Source of the DNA: Anaerolinea thermolimosa
GTDB lineage: Bacteria > Chloroflexota > Anaerolineae > Anaerolineales > Anaerolineaceae
Assembly (NCBI RefSeq): GCF_001050195.2
Contig: NZ_DF967965.1
Span: 1,443,150 to 1,507,149 of the forward strand
Direction of reading: 5' to 3'
DNA: 64,000 nt
A model generated the notes under the pieces. That model searched no databases. It worked only from the letters and a program-made list of their open reading frames with translations, and was not told the DNA's origin. This document shows positions 35,746 through 43,600 of the stretch, piece after piece. A program made the translations under genes and the position numbers. Within the stretch, counting starts at the first letter, position 1, and each line of letters opens with the position of its first letter.

Positions 35746-36112
35746 TATTCCACTAATCGGCGTTGTTGGCCCCTGCACCGCAGGAAAAACCACACTCATC
35801 CAGGGCCTGAAAACGATCGGGATCACTGCCCGGCATATCGCACAGGAACATTCCTTTGTTCCCACCATGTGGCAAAAAATCACCAATCCCGACGTTTTAA
35901 TTTTTTTGGATGTAAGTTATCCCGAATCCTTAAAACGGCGAAAAATAAACTGGAATGAAGCCGAATACCTGGAACAACGGAGGAGGCTGGCTCATGCTCT
36001 CGCCCATGCCGATTATTATATCCACACCGATTCTCTCACTCCCACAGTGATTCTCGAGCAGGTCTTGGCTTTTTTAGAAAATCATTATCCAGCCCTCAGG
36101 CTCCAGAAATAA
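35729..36112 (+). CDS. Small P-loop NTPase
   Basis: A 127-residue protein with Walker A GPCTAGKTT (about residues 11-19) and a Walker B-like LIFLDVSYP (about 57). It resembles very short nucleoside or adenylate kinase-like folds. The Arg-rich RRRLAHALAHADYYI region is reminiscent of a lid. The ATG is inside the channel gene, a 17-nt overlap that indicates translational coupling. No clear substrate. The tight link to a phosphatase and an RCK channel suggests a signalling or ion-homeostasis unit. Confidence 0.7.
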   Translation: MRTEVDIPLIGVVGPCTAGKTTLIQGLKTIGITARHIAQEHSFVPTMWQKITNPDVLIFLDVSYPESLKRRKINWNEAEYLEQRRRLAHALAHADYYIHTDSLTPTVILEQVLAFLENHYPALRLQK

Positions 36113-36130
36113 TAGTATAATCCCCCTTTA

Positions 36131-36147
36131 GCCAGCCATTGGCTGGC
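36131..36147 (+). terminator. Short hairpin ahead of secD
   Basis: GCCAGCC (36131-36137) and GGCTGGC (36141-36147) pair around ATT. A TATAAT lies just before it at 36116-36121. It could be a weak terminator of the upstream unit or a secD leader hairpin; no T-run follows. Confidence 0.35.
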
Positions 36148-36175
36148 ATTTGCATGATCGGAGGCATTTGAAGGA

Positions 36176-37558
36176 ATGAGACGCCACTACATTACCCTGG
36201 CTCTAATCGTCTTGCTTCTCGCTTTGGTGATCTGGTTAAACCTTCCAGGCCCCGGCATTTCGATCGGTTCTTTTTACCGGAGCATGCAACCTGTATTAGG
36301 GCTTGACTTGCGGGGAGGAGTTCAGGTGCTTTTAGAAGCTGACCTCCCTGAATCCACCACCATTGACCCTCAGGCTATGGAAGATGCCCGTCAGATTCTT
36401 GAAAACCGCACCAACGCACTCGGCGTGGCCGAAAACCAATTCCAGGTGGCTGGCGAACGCCGCATTGTGGGTGAGTTCCCAGGCCTGAGTGACCCGGAGC
36501 GGATTATTTCTGTCATCCGTGAAACAGGGCTGTTGGAATTTGTAGACCTGGGTGATACCCCTATTCCCGATGGAACTGTCATCAAGACAGACTTCGGGCA
36601 AACCGGGCAAGATGTCAGTCCTACTCCCACTCCTCAAACCGATTCAACAACTTCTGGAACTGAAGACCCAACCAGTAAAATCTGGCATACCATTATGACC
36701 GGAAAAGAGCTGAAAAGCGTTGGGGTCTCTACAGATGGGAAAGGCGGTTATGAGATCAATTTTGTCCTCACTACCAACGGCGCCCAAATATTTAAAGATT
36801 ACACTACCAACAACGTGAACAAACACCTTGCAATTGTTCTGGACAAAAAGATTATCTCAGCCCCCAGGATAGAAAGCCCAATTCCAGACGGACAGGGACG
36901 AATTACTGGCCAATTTACCTACGATTCAGCCAATGCCCTGGCAATCCAGATGCGTTACGGGGCTCTACCCATTCCCTTTAAGGTAGTAGAAAGCCGGGTG
37001 ATTGGCCCAACCCTGGGAGAAGACTCATTGAAAAAGAGCCTTCAGGCGGGTTATATCGGTTTCGCAATTGTTATCCTCTTTATGGCCATTTATTACCGAT
37101 TGCCCGGTATAATGGCCAATCTTTCCATCGGTGTCTATGCCTTAATCGCCCTGGCATTGTTTAAATTAATCCCTGTCACCCTCACACTTCCTGGTATTGC
37201 CGGCTTCCTGCTCAGTACCGGAAGTGCCCTGGACGCCAACATTTTGATTTTCGAGCGCTTTAAAGAGGAAATCCGCAGCGGACGGACCTTCTTCCAGGCA
37301 TTAGATTTAGCCTGGAAACGTGCTTTGCCCTCCATTCGAGACTCCAACATTGCAACATTAATTACCTGCATCATCCTCTACTGGTTTGGTTCTCAGTTTG
37401 GAGCGACGATTGTCAAGGGCTTTGCATTTACACTCGCCCTCGGAATTGGGATTTCCCTCTTCTGTGCCCTGGTGGTTACCCGGACACTCCTCTACGTTTT
37501 GGTTGACCAGATGAAACCCCAGGCCAAACACCTGAAATGGTTTGGGCTGGTTGAATAA
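36176..37558 (+). CDS. secD: Protein translocase subunit SecD
   Basis: A 460-residue SecD of the short bacterial type. It has an N-terminal membrane helix, a periplasmic P1-like region ([13 protein letters not shown], about 41-53) with a Thr/Pro-rich insertion near 150 ([13 protein letters not shown]), and the five-helix RND-type membrane domain ([34 protein letters not shown]). SecDF uses the proton gradient to help proteins finish crossing the Sec channel. GGAGG at about 36160-36164 supports the ATG, with AAGG closer in. secF follows after 10 nt, the usual order. Confidence 0.95.
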   Translation: MRRHYITLALIVLLLALVIWLNLPGPGISIGSFYRSMQPVLGLDLRGGVQVLLEADLPESTTIDPQAMEDARQILENRTNALGVAENQFQVAGERRIVGEFPGLSDPERIISVIRETGLLEFVDLGDTPIPDGTVIKTDFGQTGQDVSPTPTPQTDSTTSGTEDPTSKIWHTIMTGKELKSVGVSTDGKGGYEINFVLTTNGAQIFKDYTTNNVNKHLAIVLDKKIISAPRIESPIPDGQGRITGQFTYDSANALAIQMRYGALPIPFKVVESRVIGPTLGEDSLKKSLQAGYIGFAIVILFMAIYYRLPGIMANLSIGVYALIALALFKLIPVTLTLPGIAGFLLSTGSALDANILIFERFKEEIRSGRTFFQALDLAWKRALPSIRDSNIATLITCIILYWFGSQFGATIVKGFAFTLALGIGISLFCALVVTRTLLYVLVDQMKPQAKHLKWFGLVE

Positions 37559-37568
37559 GGAGTTAGTC

Positions 37569-38492
37569 ATGCTTGACATCCTCGGTAAACGCTATGTCTT
37601 TTTTGGCATTTCATTACTGCTGATCGTCCCGGGTCTGATTGTCATGGCCATTTTTGGGCTCCCGCTCTCCATCGATTTTAAAGGCGGAACCCTGCTCGAG
37701 ATCCAGTTCGCGTCAGGAAACCTCCCTTCCACCGATCAGATCCTATCAGTGTATAACGACCTTGGCCTCACTGATGCTCAAGTGACGACCACCAGTAATG
37801 GCGTCATGATCATTCGTTCATCTTTTATGAGTGACGAATTACGCTCCACGGTCGTCAATGAACTTGAGAAAAAGGTCAATGATCAGATTACCGTTCGACG
37901 CTTCGATAGCGTTGGCCCTACCATTGGACGAGAAGTGGCCGGTCGGGCAGCCATTGCAGTCGGTGCTGCAGCAATTGCTGTGATTATCTATATCACCTTT
38001 GCTTTTCGCGGTATCCCCAATGCTTTCCGTTATGGGGTCTGCGCGGTGATCGCCATGCTTCATGACGTACTGGTGGTGATTAGCCTCGTTTCAATCGGTG
38101 GCCAATTATTCGGGTGGCAGGTCGATGCTCTCTTCTTGACCGCTCTCTTATCTGTTATCGGATTCAGCGTTCAAGATAAAGTTGTGGTCTTTGATCGTAT
38201 CCGCGAAAACAGCATGATCTATCGAAAATTAGACTTTGAGAAACTGGCCAACCATTCCATCGTCCAGACCCTTCAACGCTCGATCAATACTCAGCTCATG
38301 ACGGTAGAATACATGCTTCTGGCCCTTGCACTGTTTGGCGGTGTGACTCTCCGTGAGTTCGCGGTCATCCTGTTGGTCGGTCTATTCATGGGAACCTACT
38401 CCTCCATTTTTATTGCCGCTCCCACCCTGGTGATCTGGGAGAATGGCGAATGGCGGCGGTGGTTCCATCGCAAAAACCAGGCCGCGGCCTGA
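37569..38492 (+). CDS. secF: Protein translocase subunit SecF
   Basis: A 307-residue SecF partner of SecD. The N-terminal helix is followed by DFKGGTLLEIQF (about 33-44) and the membrane domain with the family motifs (LTALLSVIGFSVQDKVVVFDRIREN). The frame runs upstream to 37542, but AAGGAG at about 37558-37563 is well placed for ATG 37569. The pair ends in an 18-bp perfect terminator. No yajC is in the window. Confidence 0.95.
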   Translation: MLDILGKRYVFFGISLLLIVPGLIVMAIFGLPLSIDFKGGTLLEIQFASGNLPSTDQILSVYNDLGLTDAQVTTTSNGVMIIRSSFMSDELRSTVVNELEKKVNDQITVRRFDSVGPTIGREVAGRAAIAVGAAAIAVIIYITFAFRGIPNAFRYGVCAVIAMLHDVLVVISLVSIGGQLFGWQVDALFLTALLSVIGFSVQDKVVVFDRIRENSMIYRKLDFEKLANHSIVQTLQRSINTQLMTVEYMLLALALFGGVTLREFAVILLVGLFMGTYSSIFIAAPTLVIWENGEWRRWFHRKNQAAA

Positions 38493-38506
38493 TTGGATAC
38501 TCCCTA

Positions 38507-38548
38507 AAAAAGCAAAGGCTGACCATGCAAGGTCAGCCTTTGCTTTTT
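38507..38548. terminator. Bidirectional terminator after secF
   Basis: An 18-bp perfect stem joins 38507-38524 and 38531-38548 with loop ATGCAA. The outer pairs are A/T-runs, so it works on both strands for two convergent genes. Confidence 0.92.
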
Positions 38549-38564
38549 CGTTAACAAATCGACG

Positions 38565-39218
38565 TCATTGAATTTCTCTCGGATCGGGGTCTTTTTTCCT
38601 TAACCCAAAGGCCTCCAGACGATCGTAGAGAGCCCGTGTCCCCAATACGGGAATAAATAACGGAACACCAAGGAAAGCGGGAAGAATAAGGAAGACGCAC
38701 AACGCAATGATTAGAATCTCAAGGATCATTAATCCCACAGTAAAGAAAAGTGTTCCAACAGCCATAAAAAAGCCATTTCTCAAAGCAAGCAATATCCGCT
38801 CTTCCTGCTGAGCCATGAAAAACGGCACCGTATAAAATTGTGTCATTAACCACAAACCAGTCAACACCATGACGAACACCTGGGCCGCAAATGCAAAGGG
38901 CGAGTTGACCTGTGAATAAAAAGTGAAATTCACCACGGCAATAACCAGCACCAGGAGGTTAAGCGCTCCCCAACCGAGTGATTGCCAGAAATACTTTTTA
39001 GCCCCTTCAAACATCCCTTTAATCCCACGGTTTTCGCCGGTACGGATCATTAAATTAACGACGTAATATACACCAAAGGTTGCGGGCGGTCCAAGGATGA
39101 TGGTAACCTGAGCTATTAACCAGAGAATACCCATCACAGTCATGTCAAGCCAGGCGTCATACCAATCCACCGCGCTTTTTCCAAAGACTCTCAGAAATGC
39201 AGGCAGGTGTAGTTTCAT
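38565..39218 (-). CDS. YesL/DUF624-like membrane protein
   Basis: A 217-residue integral membrane protein with about five to six hydrophobic segments. The arrangement resembles the YesL (DUF624) family: WYDAWLDMTVMGILWLIAQV at the start, GPPATFGVYYVVN, then a helix ending in MIRTGENRGI. These proteins often sit near carbohydrate uptake genes, but here there is none. The function is unknown. ATG 39218 has GGAAG 6 nt upstream; longer forms to 39245 are possible. Confidence 0.7.
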   Translation of the reverse strand: MKLHLPAFLRVFGKSAVDWYDAWLDMTVMGILWLIAQVTIILGPPATFGVYYVVNLMIRTGENRGIKGMFEGAKKYFWQSLGWGALNLLVLVIAVVNFTFYSQVNSPFAFAAQVFVMVLTGLWLMTQFYTVPFFMAQQEERILLALRNGFFMAVGTLFFTVGLMILEILIIALCVFLILPAFLGVPLFIPVLGTRALYDRLEAFGLRKKDPDPREIQ

Positions 39219-39264
39219 GACCATCTTCCATTCTAAAAACAACATTTTTTCGCTATCATATCAT

Positions 39265-39292
39265 AAAAACTGGAGCCTTTTACAGGCTCCAG
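39265..39292 (-). terminator. Terminator of the lipoprotein gene
   Basis: CTGGAGCC and GGCTCCAG (39270-39277 with 39285-39292) form an 8-bp stem. On the minus strand it is followed by TTTTTATG, a good U-run. Confidence 0.8.
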
Positions 39293-39325
39293 TCGGGAAC
39301 AGCAAGTTGGTTATACGAAATCCAG

Positions 39326-40522
39326 CTACTTATGCACAATTCGCGGTGCCAGCCATTGCGCCCGGTCCTGGTTCATTGCTCCATTAGCCATCACGGTCAG
39401 GATAAATTTAACCTCCTTACCAGCCAGGCTGCTTAAGTCCACACTGACACTCTGGTATTTATCATCATATTTCTCGTTCCAGGATGCCAGGGTAACGATC
39501 GATTCGCTACCAATCTGGTAATCGAGCTGGAACTTGACATCACAGTTAGTCGCCTTGTAGGAACACATCACGATTGCAAGAAATTTATCTCCGTCTTGCA
39601 CTTTGTAGGCTGGATATTTACCGCGAATGATTCCATCGGTAATTGCCTGCGGTTGGGTAACCAGAGCTGGTTCGTCATCTTGCGTACCGGTTTCCAGGAC
39701 AGCATTTTCGACCCGGAGCACAAAACCCTTAGAATCTCCATCTGAACCAGGGCAGGTTAAGGTACCGGCACCACTCGTCCATTCAGCCGCGCAGAAAGAA
39801 TTGACAAAATCATAAGCATAACCTGATGGAGACGCTTTCACTACTATTTCCACATAAAATGCGGAATTTTTACTCCCAAGACCGAACTCAACCCCTGATG
39901 CATTGCGAAGTTTCCAACTGCTTCGGTATTTTCCTTCTGATGTTGGCGCCGTTAACGTCACCGAAACATCAATCGTTTCACCAGGTTTTACATTGGCACT
40001 CAGAGGCTGAGGAGAAGCTCCTCCCATCCTTTCGCCTGAGGAAAAGATCAGAGCATACCCTGTAGTCCAGGTACAGGCCCCGGTGTTCTTGATCCGCCAG
40101 ATTTTTGTAAAGCTCATTCCCGGAGCTACTACCGTACCATCCGGTATCGTTACATCAGCCACAAATCCCGCCTGATCACACGGAATGGAAGTCGCCGTGG
40201 GTAGAGGTGGAACCGGGGTAAACGATGGTAATGGAGTAAAAGAAGGTAGCGGGGTGGCTGAAGGATATGGCGTCTGGGTAGGTAGAAGCATCGTTGGTGT
40301 TGGGGATGCTTCAGTTGTGGTTTGTTTTCCGGCTTCGGTTTGAAGTGCAGATATCTGGGTTTGCAATGCAATCACCGTAGCCGTCATTCGCCCCTGTTCA
40401 ATGATAGCAGCGCTCTGCGTGGCAACTTCACTTTCGCTTACCCCAGGAGCAAATAGATTACAAGATAGAGCGACGAAAAGGATCATGAGGGCAACCGGAA
40501 TTATGGAAAGGGAACGTTTCAT
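39326..40522 (-). CDS. Lipoprotein with NBR1-like Ig domain
   Basis: A 398-residue secreted lipoprotein. The signal peptide (MKRSLSIIPVALMILFVALS) ends at a lipobox with Cys near residue 21. A Thr/Ser/Pro-rich linker follows (about 60-115). Next is an Ig-like domain of the NBR1 type (about 125-225; WRIKNTGACTWTTGYALIF is its hallmark) and a C-terminal beta-rich domain (about 235-398) that might be a jelly roll. NBR1-like domains in such lipoproteins are common in Anaerolineae. AGGAGG is 6 nt before ATG 40522; in-frame ATGs further upstream are less well placed. Likely surface adhesion or ligand binding. Confidence 0.82.
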   Translation of the reverse strand: MKRSLSIIPVALMILFVALSCNLFAPGVSESEVATQSAAIIEQGRMTATVIALQTQISALQTEAGKQTTTEASPTPTMLLPTQTPYPSATPLPSFTPLPSFTPVPPLPTATSIPCDQAGFVADVTIPDGTVVAPGMSFTKIWRIKNTGACTWTTGYALIFSSGERMGGASPQPLSANVKPGETIDVSVTLTAPTSEGKYRSSWKLRNASGVEFGLGSKNSAFYVEIVVKASPSGYAYDFVNSFCAAEWTSGAGTLTCPGSDGDSKGFVLRVENAVLETGTQDDEPALVTQPQAITDGIIRGKYPAYKVQDGDKFLAIVMCSYKATNCDVKFQLDYQIGSESIVTLASWNEKYDDKYQSVSVDLSSLAGKEVKFILTVMANGAMNQDRAQWLAPRIVHK

Positions 40523-40599
40523 CTTCATCCTCCTGCTCCCGCCACCATATGTGGACGGATGCAATGTCATTTTCACATTAAAGACGAATTATGGATTAA

Positions 40600-41250
40600 T
40601 CAAGTTCCTGTATCTTTTTTAATGGGCATAATAGAATTATAAGCGGTATTAACAAGGACAATGTTAGTCTGTCCACGCGAAAGATCTCTCAACCCATTGC
40701 AAAACATAGAAACATTTTCTTCTCTGAGTCTAACGCTTATGGTTACATCGCCAGCAAAATCTTCGTCGAGAATAACTCCCTGAAATTCTTCAATCAATTT
40801 TCTTGTGCGCTCGAAGAGGGAATAGGGAATAGTCATCATCACATCCGATACCACAACCTTTTCAGCAACGGGCAAAACGGCCAGTACCTCTTTGGCAGCC
40901 TCAGAATAAGCTCTTACCAACCCTCCTGTGCCCAGCTTAATACCTCCAAAATACCTGGTTACCACTATCCAAATGTCACCCAAACCACTCCCCTGTAAAA
41001 CCGCCAGAATTGGCCGTCCAGCAGTACCAGATGGCTCTCCATCATCACTGCAATGCATCGTAACACCCGCCCCATGACCAATAATAAAAGCAGGCACATG
41101 ATGGGTTGCATCCGGAAATTCGTTGCGAATATTTTGGATCGAACTACGTGCCTCTTCAACCGAGAAAGCTGGTCCTGCAGTGGCAATGAATTTTGACTTT
41201 TCAACTACCATTTCAATACGTGCAGTTTCAAAAGGAACAATCCAGGCCAT
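40600..41250 (-). CDS. YigZ/IMPACT family protein
   Basis: A 216-residue protein of the YigZ (UPF0029/IMPACT) family. The N-terminal half has the conserved signature CSDDGEPSGTAGRPIL (about 67-82), then VTRYFGGIKLGTGGLVRAYSE (about 96-116). The C-terminal half is the small ferredoxin-like domain. Function is uncertain; the eukaryotic relatives regulate translation. AAGGAG lies just before the ATG. It is divergent from the glycosyltransferase at 41319. Confidence 0.92.
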   Translation of the reverse strand: MAWIVPFETARIEMVVEKSKFIATAGPAFSVEEARSSIQNIRNEFPDATHHVPAFIIGHGAGVTMHCSDDGEPSGTAGRPILAVLQGSGLGDIWIVVTRYFGGIKLGTGGLVRAYSEAAKEVLAVLPVAEKVVVSDVMMTIPYSLFERTRKLIEEFQGVILDEDFAGDVTISVRLREENVSMFCNGLRDLSRGQTNIVLVNTAYNSIMPIKKDTGT

Positions 41251-41318
41251 GGTCTCCTTCTATACAAATCCAGGTACAATGATTACCAATCTTGATCGAA
41301 AGGTTCTAAAAATTAGCA

Positions 41319-42395
41319 ATGCATCTCGCATATTTTATTACCCCCCATGGTTTTGGTCATGCAGCCCGTGCCTGTGCTGTAATGATCGCTCTCCAAAAGA
41401 TAGAATCTTCTATTCATTTTGATATCTTCACCACGATCCCGGAATGGTTTTTCCACGAATCAGGAATCGTTTCTTTTACTTACCATAAAATTGTAACGGA
41501 TATTGGATTAATCCAGCATAATGCGTTTGAAGAAGACCTGGAGGAAACCTCCAAAGCGTTACATCGGTTTATTCCATTTTCCCGGGATTTAGTTTCTGGT
41601 TTGGCTGAACATCTTCAGCAACTGGGAACCCGCCTGGTTTTATGCGACATTGCTCCCCTGGGACTCTCCATCGCCGCTCAGGCAAAAATACCTTCAGTGT
41701 TAATTGAAAACTTCACCTGGGACTGGATCTATAACGGGTACACGGTTAATGACCAGCAATGGCCGCAAATGATCCATTATCTGCATGAGCAATTCCAAAA
41801 GGCGACCTGCCATATTCAAACTCGCCCCGTTTGTCTTCCTGTTTCATGTGATCTGGAAACCGAGCCTGTTAGCAGACCTACTCGATCTCCTTCTTCAATC
41901 CGTCCCAGACTGGGCATCTCTCCAGAAGAGAAAATGATATTGATCACCCTGGGTGGAATTGAAGGACAAATGGATCATTTTCTTCCGCCCCATTTTCCGG
42001 ATCATTGGATACTGGTCTTTCCAGGGGCTGCGCGTAATTGCCAGCGGGACGGAAATATCCTCCGGCTTCCTCATCACCATGGATTTTTTCATCCCGATCT
42101 TGTAAGCGCCGCTGATGTTGTAATCGGTAAACTGGGATATAGCACTTTAGCAGAATGCTACCACACAGGCACTCCCTTCGCCTTTATTCCTCGAGACCAT
42201 TTTCCCGAATCCGTTCCGCTGACAAACTTTGTTCTTGAGCGCATGCATGGTATCCGAATCGATCCGGCAAATTTTATCCATGGCCATTGGATTGATCAGC
42301 TCGCCACTCTCGTCAACTCCCCGACGATAAAAAGATCAGCCCCCAATGGAGCTGATCAAATCGCCGATTTTATCCTTGATCGATTCTTTCCCTGA
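41319..42395 (+). CDS. Glycosyltransferase-like protein (GT-B fold)
   Basis: A 358-residue protein with the GT28/MurG-like layout. The N-terminal domain opens HLAYFITPHGFGHAARACAV (a glycine/histidine-rich nucleotide-sugar loop), and the C-terminal domain contains ILITLGGIEGQ and DVVIGKLGYSTLAECYHTG, the donor-binding signature. Related proteins are often L-arabinokinase-associated or unspecific glycosyltransferases. Acceptor and sugar are unknown. No ribosome-binding site is visible before the ATG. The stop lies 5 bp from the convergent dehydrogenase stop. Confidence 0.72.
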   Translation: MHLAYFITPHGFGHAARACAVMIALQKIESSIHFDIFTTIPEWFFHESGIVSFTYHKIVTDIGLIQHNAFEEDLEETSKALHRFIPFSRDLVSGLAEHLQQLGTRLVLCDIAPLGLSIAAQAKIPSVLIENFTWDWIYNGYTVNDQQWPQMIHYLHEQFQKATCHIQTRPVCLPVSCDLETEPVSRPTRSPSSIRPRLGISPEEKMILITLGGIEGQMDHFLPPHFPDHWILVFPGAARNCQRDGNILRLPHHHGFFHPDLVSAADVVIGKLGYSTLAECYHTGTPFAFIPRDHFPESVPLTNFVLERMHGIRIDPANFIHGHWIDQLATLVNSPTIKRSAPNGADQIADFILDRFFP

Positions 42396-42400
42396 AAAAA

Positions 42401-43489
42401 TCAATCGACCCTGCCAAGAACCTCAAGGTCAAAAGGAACGCCAATTTCCTGACCAGTCGTAATCAACTGCCGCACCACTTCTTCCATCAGAGGCACCCCC
42501 TCGCGCTCATACTTCTCAGTCAACTCAAACTCCTTTTCTCCATGGATGTAGATCCGTTCTTGGCCGGCTGCTTTAGGTGCATCTTTCAACAATTGGATAT
42601 AGCGATCCAAATGTTCCTTAAATTCCTCCAGGGGCCGGAATGCATCAATGCGTACAGCCGCGAAGAAATGCCCCACATCTGCCGGGAGATTGGTATTGGG
42701 ACGCCCAACCTCCGGCCCGGTAGCGGCACCAGAAAGTACTCCTGAAAAAATATCCACAAGCAGGGATAAACCATATCCTTTGTACCCTCGCATGATATCC
42801 GTCCCGCCGAGAGGCATTAAGGCTCCCCCCTTTAAGACAGCATTCGGGTCTCTGGTAACCTGTCCATCCTTATCGATACCCCATCCTTCAGGAATCTCTT
42901 TCCCTGCCTTTTGATACACCGTGATTCTCCCTATGGGCACAATACTCGTCGCCATGTCGAGAACATAGGGACGTTGTTTCCCGGCAGGAACCGCCACAGC
43001 AATAGGATTGGTTCCAAGCAGGGCTGTGCGCCCATACGTGGGAGCCACCAGCGGCTGTGAATTGGTAAAGCTGATACCGATCATATCGTATGGAAGGGCC
43101 ATCATGGCATAATAACCAGCGATCCCATAATGGTTGCTATTTCGAACCGTCACCATGCTAATTCCGGACTCTCGGGCTTTCTCGATACAACGAGTCATGG
43201 CATAGTAGCCAACCACCTGGCCCATTCCCGCTCCACCATCCAGGGCAAGGGTAGTAGCAGTTTCGTTAAGCACCTTAATTTCAGGTTTTACAGCAATAAG
43301 CCCTCGGCGAATACGGCTCCCATAATAAGTGTCCAGACGAATAACACCGTGCGAGTCCACCCCGCGAAGGTCTGCTGCAACAAGAATATCTGCGATGATT
43401 TTGGAATCCTCATCCGAAATTCCATGCTTTTTAAAAAACCGTACAACATATTCCCGCAAATCGTTTGCCCGGTACAGTAACTTCGCCAT
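42401..43489 (-). CDS. Ldh2/malate dehydrogenase family oxidoreductase
   Basis: A 362-residue enzyme of the Ldh2 (malate/L-lactate/ureidoglycolate/sulfolactate dehydrogenase) family, an unusual NAD(P)-binding fold. Conserved points include DLRGVDSHGVIRLDTY (catalytic His about 46), VRNSNHYGIAGYYAM and YGLSLLVDIFSGVLSG. Substrate specificity cannot be told from sequence. AGGAGG is 4-5 nt before ATG 43489; the frame extends 6 codons further. It is divergent from the aldehyde:ferredoxin oxidoreductase, so both may respond to the same regulator at the shared promoter region. Confidence 0.85.
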   Translation of the reverse strand: MAKLLYRANDLREYVVRFFKKHGISDEDSKIIADILVAADLRGVDSHGVIRLDTYYGSRIRRGLIAVKPEIKVLNETATTLALDGGAGMGQVVGYYAMTRCIEKARESGISMVTVRNSNHYGIAGYYAMMALPYDMIGISFTNSQPLVAPTYGRTALLGTNPIAVAVPAGKQRPYVLDMATSIVPIGRITVYQKAGKEIPEGWGIDKDGQVTRDPNAVLKGGALMPLGGTDIMRGYKGYGLSLLVDIFSGVLSGAATGPEVGRPNTNLPADVGHFFAAVRIDAFRPLEEFKEHLDRYIQLLKDAPKAAGQERIYIHGEKEFELTEKYEREGVPLMEEVVRQLITTGQEIGVPFDLEVLGRVD

Positions 43490-43530
43490 TGTTCCTCCTG
43501 CTTCCAAGCGAATAACACACCATCAAAGGA

Positions 43531-43550
43531 TACACTACGTGTATTATAAT
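43531..43550. promoter_or_regulatory. Palindrome next to divergent -10 boxes
   Basis: TACAC-TAC-GTGTA (43531-43543) is a perfect inverted repeat immediately before TATAAT (43545-43550), in the intergenic space between the divergent ldh2-like and aor genes. The position suggests an operator. No regulator gene is adjacent. Confidence 0.35.
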
Positions 43551-43600
43551 CATGTTCAATCACTGGCGACCCGATTTTTTTCACACAAATGAGGTCTATA

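Noticed and set aside
40150-40400. Repetitive Thr/Pro/Ser-coding DNA that resembles a repeat array
   Set aside because: It encodes the low-complexity linker of the lipoprotein and has no conserved spacer structure; the similar tract at 52390-52510 is the linker of the deacetylase.
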